This document shows, piece after piece, positions 7,699 through 13,494 of a stretch of 13,494 bases of DNA (within the stretch, counting starts at the first letter, position 1; each line of letters starts with the position of its first letter). The notes beneath the pieces were generated by a model. That model worked only from the letters and a program-made list of their open reading frames with translations, was not told where the DNA came from and searched no databases. Source of the DNA: Desulfobulbaceae bacterium UBA5611 (lineage in GTDB: Bacteria; Desulfobacterota; Desulfobulbia; Desulfobulbales; Desulfocapsaceae). A program made the translations under genes and the position numbers. The stretch is taken from the NCBI GenBank assembly GCA_002424635.1, contig DIKT01000050.1, positions 1 to 13,494 of the forward strand, given 5' to 3'.

Positions 7699-8991
7699 AT
7701 GAATAAAAAAGAAAGCGGCAAGGGGATGGTTCCGCTCTTGCCGGAGCTGTTGGCCCCGGCTGGCACATTTGAAAAGCTGGTGACCGCCATTCATTACGGC
7801 GCCGATGCCGTCTATCTGGGTGGCCGGCAGTTCAGTCTGCGGGCCAAGGCCGGCAATTTCTCTGCCGAGGCCATGGCCGAGGCCGTCAGCTATGCCCATG
7901 CGCGCGGCGTCAAGGTCTATGTGACAATTAATATCCTGGCTCATAATCAGGACCTTAAGGATCTGGACCAGTATCTGCTCTCGTTGCAGCAGATGGCAGT
8001 CGATGGCCTGATTATTGCCGACCCCGGGATCCTGCTGCGGGCGCGGACAGTGGTGCCGCAGCTGGCCATTCATCTTTCCACCCAGGCCAATGTCACCAAT
8101 TACGCCGCCGCCGCCTTCTGGCTCTCGCAAGGAGCAGTACGCCTCAATCTGGCCCGCGAGCTGTCGCTGGCCGAGATCAGTGAGATCAGACAGGAAGTGG
8201 GGGGCGAGCTGGAGATCTTTGTCCATGGCGCTCTTTGTATCTCCTATTCCGGCCGCTGCATGCTCTCTAATTATATGACCGGCCGGGACGCCAATCAGGG
8301 CAATTGCGCCCATCCCTGCCGCTACAGTTACGCCCTGACTGAAGAGAAACGGCCTGGCCAGTATTTTCCGGTAGAAGAAGACGAACGCGGCACCTATATC
8401 TTCAATTCCAAGGATCTGTGCCTGCTGGAGCGCTTGCCCGAGCTGATGGCGGCCGGGGTCAATTCGCTGAAGATTGAAGGGCGGATGAAGTCGATCTTCT
8501 ATGTCGGCGGCGTGGTTCGCATCTACCGGGCGGCCCTTGATTTCCTGGCTGGCCTACCGGCTGAGGCCTGGCGCGAACCGGCAACCATTGCCCTGCCGGC
8601 GATTTTCAGGGATGAAATCGCCATGACCGGTACCCGCGGCACCACCGACAATTTTATTGACCAGCCTCCCGGCAGCAACGAAATGATCTATCATGCCTCT
8701 CGGGCGGTACAGACCGTCCATCCGGTGGCCGTCATCAGAGCGGAGGGGGACTCGCCCTTGGTGGAGGCCAGAAATGTCATGCACACCGGAGATAAGATTG
8801 AGTATATGTTACCCGGCATAGAGGTGCTGGCGCTTACGGTCGTGGCCATGCGGACCGACCAAGGGGAAGAGATAACCCGGGCCAATCCGGGCAATATATT
8901 TTTTCTGACAACAGAGCCGTTATTATCTGACGGCCGCAAGAATGGGATATTGCGGCGTAAGGACCGGCCGGCGCCGCAAGCTCTTGTCTAA
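7699..8991 (+). CDS. trhP: U32 family protein, probable tRNA 5-hydroxyuridine synthesis protein TrhP
   Basis: This 430-residue protein belongs to the peptidase U32 family, whose studied bacterial members are mostly RNA or ubiquinone hydroxylation factors and not proteases. It opens with ELLAPAG and GADAVYLGG. It carries the U32 signature EIFVHGALCISYSGRCMLS (172-190) and NSKDLCLLERLPELMAAGVNSLKIEGRMKS-type sequence at 236-265. C180, C187, C203 and C207 are placed as expected for a [4Fe-4S] cluster. The length fits TrhP (YegQ), which makes ho5U34 in tRNA using prephenate. RlhA is much longer, and UbiU/UbiV are shorter. ATG 7699 is the first possible start after an in-frame stop at 7687 and has no Shine-Dalgarno sequence. 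An in-frame ATG at 7726 is possible but has AAGGGG directly against it. Another U32 subfamily remains possible. Confidence 0.85.
   Translation: MNKKESGKGMVPLLPELLAPAGTFEKLVTAIHYGADAVYLGGRQFSLRAKAGNFSAEAMAEAVSYAHARGVKVYVTINILAHNQDLKDLDQYLLSLQQMAVDGLIIADPGILLRARTVVPQLAIHLSTQANVTNYAAAAFWLSQGAVRLNLARELSLAEISEIRQEVGGELEIFVHGALCISYSGRCMLSNYMTGRDANQGNCAHPCRYSYALTEEKRPGQYFPVEEDERGTYIFNSKDLCLLERLPELMAAGVNSLKIEGRMKSIFYVGGVVRIYRAALDFLAGLPAEAWREPATIALPAIFRDEIAMTGTRGTTDNFIDQPPGSNEMIYHASRAVQTVHPVAVIRAEGDSPLVEARNVMHTGDKIEYMLPGIEVLALTVVAMRTDQGEEITRANPGNIFFLTTEPLLSDGRKNGILRRKDRPAPQALV
8950..8979 (+). other. Perfect 8-bp inverted repeat in the 3' end of the trhP-like gene
   Basis: TTGCGGCG (8950-8957) pairs exactly with CGCCGCAA (8972-8979), within the last 14 codons of the gene. 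The loop contains a further self-complementary ACCGGCCGG. No T-run follows, so termination is doubtful. It could protect the 3' end or reduce read-through into truA, 88 bases downstream. Confidence 0.35.
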
Positions 8992-9032
8992 ATTGCTTGT
9001 CACTTTCTTAAAATCATCAGTTGAAAGATTAT

Positions 9033-9058
9033 GATCGCTTGGTATCCCCAAGGCGATC
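9033..9058 (+). promoter_or_regulatory. Bulged hairpin in the truA leader
   Basis: GATCGCTTGG (9033-9042) pairs with CCAA (9048-9051) and GCGATC (9053-9058), giving ten base pairs with one bulged G at 9052 and a five-base loop. It ends six bases before the AAGGAA ribosome binding site of truA (9065-9070). The run after it is A-rich, so it is not a terminator for the plus strand. A weak promoter (TTAAAA 9008, TATGAT 9030) overlaps the left arm. Either a leader hairpin or a protein site is possible. Confidence 0.35.
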
Positions 9059-9079
9059 CAAAATAAGGAAAAAAAATAA

Positions 9080-9880
9080 ATGAACATTCATGCCAAGCGC
9101 TTCAAACTGATTCTCGAATTTGACGGCAGCCGTTACAGCGGCTGGCAGCAACAGGAAGACGCCAAAACGATTCAGGGCAATCTGCGCAAGGCCGCCACCG
9201 CTCTCTTTGGTGGTGAGGTTGATGTCCAAGGCAGCGGCCGCACTGATGCTGGAGTCCATGGCCTGCGTTTTGCCGCCCATCTGGAAGCCCATACCGACTT
9301 ATCCCCCCTGGCCATCGGGCAAAAATTAAATGGCTTATTGCCGCATGATATCAGCATCCTTGACTGCCGGCGGGCCGGCCCTCGTTTTCATGCACGCCAT
9401 CACTGTATTGGCCGCAGTTATTGCTATCAGATCGCCAGGCGGAAGACGGCTCTCGGTCGCGATTTTGTCTGGCCGGTAGCCGAACCGCTGGATGTAGCCC
9501 GGATGCAGGAAGCGGTTTCCGTGCTCATCGGCATGCATGATTTTACCTCCTTTACTGACCGGCAGGTGGTGAAGAAGAAATCGCCGCTGGTCATGATCAA
9601 TCAATGTCAGGTCGTAGTCAGCGGTAATTTAATTTTATTGCGGATTGTCGGCTCACATTTTCTGTGGAAGATGGTCCGCCGTATTGTCGGGGTCCTGGTT
9701 GAGGTCGGCAAAGGAAAATTAGGAAGCAAGGATATAGAGCAGTTTCTCCAAGCACCGGTGGTGCTGCAGCATTATACCGCTCCCGCCCAGGGCCTTTTCT
9801 TCGAACAGGCCTTCTATGATCAGGAAGAACTGGAGACATTCCTGCGGGCCGAAGAGCTGCAGCCGGCACTTTTTCGGTAA
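9080..9880 (+). CDS. truA: tRNA pseudouridine(38-40) synthase TruA
   Basis: This 266-residue enzyme isomerises uridines at positions 38, 39 and 40 in the anticodon stem of many tRNAs. The N-terminal KLILEFDGSRYSGWQQQ is characteristic of TruA. The catalytic aspartate is D56 in GSGRTDAGVH (51-60). The second domain carries the usual RFHARH and LWKMVRRIVGVLVEVGKGK sequences. Its length is normal for the family. AAGGAA at 9065-9070, nine bases upstream, supports the start. It lies 88 bases after the trhP-like gene on the same strand and may be co-transcribed with it or use its own weak promoter. The downstream cyd region has its own promoter, so truA probably ends this unit. Confidence 0.97.
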   Translation: MNIHAKRFKLILEFDGSRYSGWQQQEDAKTIQGNLRKAATALFGGEVDVQGSGRTDAGVHGLRFAAHLEAHTDLSPLAIGQKLNGLLPHDISILDCRRAGPRFHARHHCIGRSYCYQIARRKTALGRDFVWPVAEPLDVARMQEAVSVLIGMHDFTSFTDRQVVKKKSPLVMINQCQVVVSGNLILLRIVGSHFLWKMVRRIVGVLVEVGKGKLGSKDIEQFLQAPVVLQHYTAPAQGLFFEQAFYDQEELETFLRAEELQPALFR

Positions 9881-9997
9881 AGCTTGTTGAGTCTTGCGGC
9901 TGTCCCTCAGTTTTTGCCGTCAAGTCGGCCCACCTTAGCCCAATTTCACCCCCTGAAGACAGCAACAGCAAAAAATAATAAATAAGCAAGATTCTTG

Positions 9998-10026
9998 TTG
10001 ACTGGCTGAGCCTGGTCAATTATAAG
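9998..10026 (+). promoter_or_regulatory. Strong sigma70-type promoter of the rrf2-DUF4492-cydAB unit
   Basis: TTGACT (9998-10003) and TATAAG (10021-10026) are exactly 17 bases apart, and each matches the sigma70 consensus at five of six positions. Transcription should start near 10033, about 30 bases before the rrf2 ATG. The -10 box and start site fall inside an inverted repeat (10023-10050), the expected arrangement for repression. Confidence 0.7.
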
Positions 10027-10050
10027 ACAAATAATATCCTATTTATCTTA
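10023..10050 (+). promoter_or_regulatory. Inverted-repeat operator, probably bound by the Rrf2 regulator
   Basis: TAAGACAAATA (10023-10033) and TATTTATCTTA (10040-10050) are inverted copies matching at 10 of 11 positions, with six bases between them. The 28-base dyad covers the -10 box and the predicted start site. Its ends (AAGAY and ATCTT) resemble the outer bases of the NsrR site, and its size suits an Rrf2 dimer. That the neighbouring regulator binds it is inference from position. Confidence 0.6.
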
Positions 10051-10063
10051 ATTTGGAGCTGCT

Positions 10064-10507
10064 ATGAGATTGACACGTGCAGGAGAGTACGCCATCAGAT
10101 GTATGGTCTATCTGGCCTTCAAAGGCCAAGGGATTTTGGTGGTCAAACAGGAGATTGCGGAACAGGCCGGTATACCCAGTCCCTTTCTGGCCAAGATTGT
10201 GCAGGCCCTGTCCCGGGCTCATCTCATCGAGGTCCGGCAGGGGCCGAAGGGCGGTTATGTACTGCTGCAAGATCCGGCCCGCATCACCCTGTTGGAGGTG
10301 GTGGAAGTGATGATAGGCAGGATTCAACTCAATGATTGCGTCGGCCGGCCGGAGGGCTGTGCCGCCAGTTCTTATTGTCGGGTGCACACGGTGTGGGAGG
10401 AGGCCAGTAGCGGGCTGCGGCAGCATCTGGCCGGTATTACTTTTGCAGAATTATGCCGAGACGAATCGTGTCTGCCGGTCTTTTCAACAAAATATAAAAA
10501 AAAATAA
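10064..10507 (+). CDS. Rrf2 family transcriptional regulator with putative Fe-S cluster motif
   Basis: This 147-residue protein starts MRLTRAGEYAIRCMVYLA, the standard Rrf2 opening. A winged helix-turn-helix follows, with the recognition region near IPSPFLAKIVQALSRAHLI (37-55) and the wing GPKGGYVL. The region after the dimerisation helix carries C92, C99, C105 and H108. This C-x6-C-x5-C-x2-H pattern parallels the cluster ligands of IscR (C-x5-C-x5-C-x2-H) and NsrR, so an oxygen-, redox- or NO-sensitive Fe-S cluster is likely. A further pair, C131 and C136, lies near the C-terminus. GGAG at 10055-10058 supports the start. It is the first gene of the cyd unit and has a dyad over its promoter, so it probably represses itself and the oxidase genes. 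Its exact signal is unknown. Confidence 0.92.
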   Translation: MRLTRAGEYAIRCMVYLAFKGQGILVVKQEIAEQAGIPSPFLAKIVQALSRAHLIEVRQGPKGGYVLLQDPARITLLEVVEVMIGRIQLNDCVGRPEGCAASSYCRVHTVWEEASSGLRQHLAGITFAELCRDESCLPVFSTKYKKK

Positions 10508-10508
10508 G

Positions 10509-10532
10509 GCGGGTGTTTTAGCCCCGCATTTT
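10509..10532 (+). terminator. Small hairpin with short T-run between rrf2 and the DUF4492 gene, possible attenuator
   Basis: GCGGG (10509-10513) pairs with CCCGC (10523-10527) around a nine-base loop and is followed by ATTTT. The stem is short, so at most partial termination is expected. That would lower oxidase-gene transcription relative to the regulator, or the hairpin could mark an mRNA processing point. It begins two bases after the rrf2 stop codon. Confidence 0.3.
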
Positions 10533-10540
10533 CAGAAAAT

Positions 10541-10546
10541 AGGAGG
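10541..10546 (+). promoter_or_regulatory. Shine-Dalgarno that decides the DUF4492 start
   Basis: AGGAGG at 10541-10546 is only two bases from the ATG at 10549 but eight bases from the in-frame ATG at 10555. The second ATG is therefore the better start, giving MPQSLTNIY and 74 residues. Confidence 0.6.
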
Positions 10547-10554
10547 ACATGGCT

Positions 10555-10779
10555 ATGCCACAGTCATTAACCAATATTTATACCTTTTATCGGGACGGCT
10601 TCAAGGCCATGACAGTGGGCCGGATCTTATGGCGCATTATCTTTATCAAACTTGTTGTCATGTTTGCCGTTCTCAAGCTGTTTTTTTTCCCCAATTTTCT
10701 CAATACCAATTTTCAGACTGATATCCAGCGCGCCGATTATGTCCTGGATCAGATGAACAGACCGGTAGTACTAAATTAA
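10555..10779 (+). CDS. DUF4492 small membrane protein, putative accessory subunit of cytochrome bd
   Basis: From the ATG at 10555 the protein has 74 residues; an ATG two codons earlier is too close to the Shine-Dalgarno sequence. Numbering from the 10555 start, YRDGF is at 12-16 and MTVGRILW at 19-26. One hydrophobic helix at about 27-45 ends in KLFFFPNF (41-48), and a polar tail reads DIQRADYVLDQM. I recognise this pattern as DUF4492, a family I recall being found beside cydA in Bacteroidetes and some Proteobacteria. Its function is not established to my knowledge. One transmembrane helix and a place directly before cydA (20 bases) suggest a small oxidase subunit or assembly factor, comparable in role, not in sequence, to CydX, CydS or CydH. 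That role is inference. Confidence 0.85.
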   Translation: MPQSLTNIYTFYRDGFKAMTVGRILWRIIFIKLVVMFAVLKLFFFPNFLNTNFQTDIQRADYVLDQMNRPVVLN

Positions 10780-10799
10780 AATAAAAGGAGGTAAAAACA

Positions 10800-12332
10800 A
10801 TGGTTGATATCGATCTTGATTTGGTAAACTGGTCCCGGGCCCAGTTTGCCTTAACTGCCATGTATCACTGGATTTTTGTGCCCTTGACCCTGGGGCTGTC
10901 TTTTTTGCTGGCCATGTTTGAGTCAATTTATGTGCGCACCGGTGATGAGAAGTGGAAGGCGCTCACCAAATTCTGGATGACCCTGTTTGGCATCAACTTT
11001 GCCATTGGCGTGGCCACCGGTATTATCCTGGAATTTCAATTCGGCACCAACTGGTCGAATTACTCCTGGATGGTAGGTGATATCTTCGGGGCGCCGCTGG
11101 CTATTGAAGGGATCTTTGCCTTCTTTCTGGAGGCCACTTTTTTCGCGGTGATGTTTTTTGGCTGGAACCGGGTCTCCAAGAGATTTCACCTTTTTTCCAC
11201 CTGGATGGTGGCCGTCGGCTCCAATCTGTCGGCCCTGTGGATTCTGGTGGCCAATGCCTGGATGCAGAATCCGGTGGGCATGGCCTTTAACCCGGAGACG
11301 GCCCGTTTTGAGATGGAGAACTTCTGGGCAGTGCTCTTTTCACCGATCGCCATGTCCAAATTTACCCATGCGACCAGTTCCGGTTTTCTTCTGGCCTCCC
11401 TCTTTGTCATTACCATCTCTTCCTGGTACCTGTTGAAAGGCCGGCATATCGAGATGGCCAAAAGATCCATCGTGGTGGCCTCGGTCTTTGGCCTGCTCTC
11501 CTCGCTCTATGTGGGCTTCACCGGTGACGAGGCGGCCTTTGAGAGCGCCCAGAAACAGCCGATGAAACTGGCCGCTTTTGAAGGTCTGTATAAAGGGGAA
11601 CAGGGTGCCGGTCTGGTGGCCGCCGGGATTATCAACAGCGCCAAAAAGCCTGGCGATGACCAGAGTCCATTTCTCTTTGAGGTCAAGCTTCCGGGCCTTC
11701 TTTCCCTGCTGGCCAATCGTGAATCAGGCTCATTTGTGCCGGGTATTGACGATCTGCTTTATGGCAACAGCGAGCAGAAGGTCATGGGGGTAGTGGACAA
11801 GATGAAGCTGGGGCAGCTGGCGGTGGCTGATCTGGCGGCCTTTAAGCAGGCCCGTCAGGATAAGAATGACCAAGCGGCCGGCGAGGCCCTGGCCGGCTTT
11901 ACGGCCAATAAAGAATTCCTGGGCTATGGCTATCTGCACACCCCGGAAGAGGCGGTGCCGCCGGTGAGCACGGTCTTTTATTCCTTCCATATCATGGTGA
12001 TCCTCGGAATGTTCTTTCCGGTCCTGTTTCTGGCCTATCTCATCTATACGCTCAATGGCAGAATCGCCGCAGCACGCTGGCTGCTGCCGGTCGGGGTTTC
12101 TTCTTATTTTCTTGGTCTGGTTGCCCAGCAGATGGGCTGGATCGTGGCCGAAGTCGGCCGTCAGCCCTGGGCCATTCAGGGCCTCCTGCCGGTAAAAATA
12201 GCAACGACCAATCTGGCGGTAGGGCATGTGCAGGCGACTTTTTTCATGTTTCTGGGGCTTTTCACCCTGCTGCTTATCGCGGAGATAAAGATCATGGTGA
12301 AGCAGATTGCCATTGGACCGGAGGGTATATAA
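10800..12332 (+). CDS. cydA: Cytochrome bd ubiquinol oxidase subunit I
   Basis: This 510-residue, nine-helix-type membrane protein oxidises quinol and holds haems b558, b595 and d. By alignment with E. coli CydA from memory, H23 matches H19, E103 and E111 match E99 and E107, and H190 and M399 match the b558 ligands H186 and M393. K256 and E261 in MKLAAFE match the quinol-site pair K252 and E257. GWIVAEVGRQPWAI (446-459) is conserved. E261 to M399 spans 138 residues, against 136 in E. coli, so the Q-loop is the long type. The arginine before the methionine ligand (E. coli R391) is histidine here (H397). A full AGGAGG at 10786-10791, eight bases upstream, supports the start. cydB follows with no gap. 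Confidence 0.97.
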   Translation: MVDIDLDLVNWSRAQFALTAMYHWIFVPLTLGLSFLLAMFESIYVRTGDEKWKALTKFWMTLFGINFAIGVATGIILEFQFGTNWSNYSWMVGDIFGAPLAIEGIFAFFLEATFFAVMFFGWNRVSKRFHLFSTWMVAVGSNLSALWILVANAWMQNPVGMAFNPETARFEMENFWAVLFSPIAMSKFTHATSSGFLLASLFVITISSWYLLKGRHIEMAKRSIVVASVFGLLSSLYVGFTGDEAAFESAQKQPMKLAAFEGLYKGEQGAGLVAAGIINSAKKPGDDQSPFLFEVKLPGLLSLLANRESGSFVPGIDDLLYGNSEQKVMGVVDKMKLGQLAVADLAAFKQARQDKNDQAAGEALAGFTANKEFLGYGYLHTPEEAVPPVSTVFYSFHIMVILGMFFPVLFLAYLIYTLNGRIAAARWLLPVGVSSYFLGLVAQQMGWIVAEVGRQPWAIQGLLPVKIATTNLAVGHVQATFFMFLGLFTLLLIAEIKIMVKQIAIGPEGI

Positions 12333-13466
12333 ATGATAGCAAATCTTGAGTATGCAACCTTGCAGCAGATCTGGTGGATTCTCTGCAGCGTTGTCGGTTC
12401 CTTGTTTCTGTTCCTGATTTTTGTCCAGGGCGGCAATACCCTGCTCTGGCAGGTGGCCAAGAACGATACGGAGAGTGCTCTGGTGATGAACTCACTGGGA
12501 CGCAAATGGGAAATTACCTTTACCACCCTGGTTCTCTTTGGCGGCGCCCTCTTTGCGGCGTTTCCCAAGTTCTATGCCACCAGTTTCGGCGGCGCCTACT
12601 GGGTGTGGATGTTGATTCTCTTCACCTTTATCGTTCAGGCCGTCAGTTTCGAATACCGCAAAAAGCCCGGAAACCTTCTGGGCGCCAAGGTCTATGAGCT
12701 GTTTCTGCTGATTAACGGCACCGTGGGAGTTCTCCTGATCGGCGCGGCGGTCGGCACCTTTTTTACCGGTTCCAACTTTACGCTGAGTGCCTATAATCAA
12801 GTTACCTGGACGCATCCCTTGCGTGGGCTGGAGGCGGCCTTTTCGCTCTTTAACCTGTCCCTTGGGCTCTTTCTGGTCTTTAACGCCCGGATGCTGGGTG
12901 CCATGTATTTGCTCAATAACATTAATTTTTCAGCCCTGGATGTCTTGAAAGCCCGGCTGCGGAAGGCCGCGTGGCTGAATTTTCTCTGCGCCCTGCCTTT
13001 TCTTCTCTATGTGCTGGTGTCACTGCTGCTGATGCAGGGCTTTGGTGTCGATGAGGCCGGGGTGGTGTCCATGGTTGATAATAAGTATCTTCTGAATCTG
13101 CTGGCCATGCCCTTGGTCCTGGGCTTGCTGCTGGTTGGTCTGGTGCTGGTGATCCTGGCCGTGCTGGCCACGGCCTTCAAGGAGAGCAGCAAGGGGATCT
13201 GGCTGGCTGGACTGGGTACCGTGCTGGTAGGGCTGGCGCTCTTTTTTACGGCCGGCTTTAATCAGACGCCTTTTTACCCATCCAAGGCGGATCTGCAGTC
13301 CAGCCTGACGATTTATAACGCCTCGTCAAGTCTGTATACGCTGACGGCCATGACCTATGTGGCCCTGGGAATCCCTTTTGTCCTGGCTTATATCGCCTAT
13401 GTGTGGAGGCAGATGGATTCTCAGAAACTGGCGGCCCATGAAGTGATGAATGATGAGGCTTATTAG
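12333..13466 (+). CDS. cydB: Cytochrome bd ubiquinol oxidase subunit II
   Basis: This 377-residue, multi-helix membrane protein pairs with CydA in the terminal oxidase; the E. coli protein has 379 residues. The match is clear from WW at 14-15, KNDTESALVMNSLGRKWE (43-60), FGGALFAAFPKFYA (69-82) and SFEYRKK (105-111). It departs from E. coli at two acidic positions: VQGGN (31-35) replaces TDGFD, so D29 becomes N35, and E60 stands at D58. The ATG directly follows the cydA stop codon with no base between, and GGAGGG at 12320-12325 lies seven bases upstream inside the end of cydA. Translation is therefore probably coupled and stoichiometric. Confidence 0.96.
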   Translation: MIANLEYATLQQIWWILCSVVGSLFLFLIFVQGGNTLLWQVAKNDTESALVMNSLGRKWEITFTTLVLFGGALFAAFPKFYATSFGGAYWVWMLILFTFIVQAVSFEYRKKPGNLLGAKVYELFLLINGTVGVLLIGAAVGTFFTGSNFTLSAYNQVTWTHPLRGLEAAFSLFNLSLGLFLVFNARMLGAMYLLNNINFSALDVLKARLRKAAWLNFLCALPFLLYVLVSLLLMQGFGVDEAGVVSMVDNKYLLNLLAMPLVLGLLLVGLVLVILAVLATAFKESSKGIWLAGLGTVLVGLALFFTAGFNQTPFYPSKADLQSSLTIYNASSSLYTLTAMTYVALGIPFVLAYIAYVWRQMDSQKLAAHEVMNDEAY

Positions 13467-13474
13467 GTGCCGTT

Positions 13475-13494
13475 ATGAGCAGAGCAAAGCTTCA
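13475..13494 (+). CDS. Possible start of the next operon gene, cut by the window edge
   Basis: An ATG at 13475 opens a frame reading MSRAKL to the right edge, eight bases after the cydB stop codon. AGGTG at 13465-13469 is five bases upstream. Six residues are too few to identify. It does not begin like E. coli CydX. Confidence 0.25.

Noticed and set aside
7552..8313. A 253-codon open frame on the minus strand
   Set aside because: It runs opposite the U32-family gene and through the divergent gap, covering the candidate promoter. Its product looks like nothing known and the opposite strand is clearly coding.
9898..9963. GCTGTC/GACAGC inverted pair downstream of truA as a terminator
   Set aside because: The arms are six bases long and more than 50 bases apart, with no T-run after them, so a stable structure is unlikely.
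11730..12227. A 165-codon minus-strand frame inside cydA
   Set aside because: It is a shadow of the conserved CydA coding sequence, with a His/Arg/Gln-rich composition and no motif.
1..13494. Mobile elements, CRISPR arrays, defence systems, tRNA or rRNA genes
   Set aside because: No transposase or integrase motifs, no regularly spaced direct repeats and no cloverleaf or rRNA-like sequence were seen. All long frames belong to housekeeping, chemotaxis or respiratory genes.

Overview
This window looks like an ordinary chromosomal segment from a Gram-negative bacterium. An LPS-heptose adenylyltransferase at the left edge points to an LPS-bearing cell. The pairing of an Fe-S-type Rrf2 regulator, a DUF4492 small membrane protein and cytochrome bd genes, next to an HBM-like chemoreceptor, fits a deltaproteobacterial (Desulfobacterota-type) anaerobe. 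That placement is inference from gene content; no rRNA or other phylogenetic marker was compared. I see no insertion sequences, phage genes, CRISPR arrays, tRNAs or rRNAs, and no gene-free stretch longer than about 185 bases.

Layout. (1) Bases 1-404, plus strand: the 3' part of an rfaE2/hldE-type gene, ending in a strong hairpin. (2) Bases 483-7520, minus strand: five genes read right to left, mnmA - mtaB - cinA - recA - mcp. mtaB and cinA overlap by 11 bases; the other gaps are 35, 51 and 72 bases. (3) A 178-base divergent gap with a plausible plus-strand promoter. (4) Bases 7699-9880, plus strand: a U32-family trhP-like gene and truA, with a bulged hairpin just before the truA ribosome binding site. 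(5) A 183-base gap ending in a good sigma70-type promoter overlapped by an inverted-repeat operator. (6) Bases 10064-13466, plus strand: rrf2 regulator - DUF4492 small membrane protein - cydA - cydB, with one more start codon at the right edge.

How the genes fit together. The centre groups four anticodon-stem-loop modification enzymes: MnmA (s2U34), MtaB (ms2t6A37), TrhP-like (ho5U34) and TruA (pseudouridine 38-40). The first two share a likely transcript with CinA and RecA. The right end is a self-contained terminal oxidase unit. The Rrf2 protein carries a C-x6-C-x5-C-x2-H cluster motif, and the dyad over its own promoter suggests autoregulation and control of a three-protein cytochrome bd module (DUF4492, CydA, CydB) for low-oxygen respiration or oxygen/NO defence.

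No clearly new system is evident. The points most worth checking are the DUF4492-CydAB unit with altered CydA/CydB channel and haem-pocket residues, the Rrf2 operator, and the threefold repeated sensor module of the chemoreceptor.
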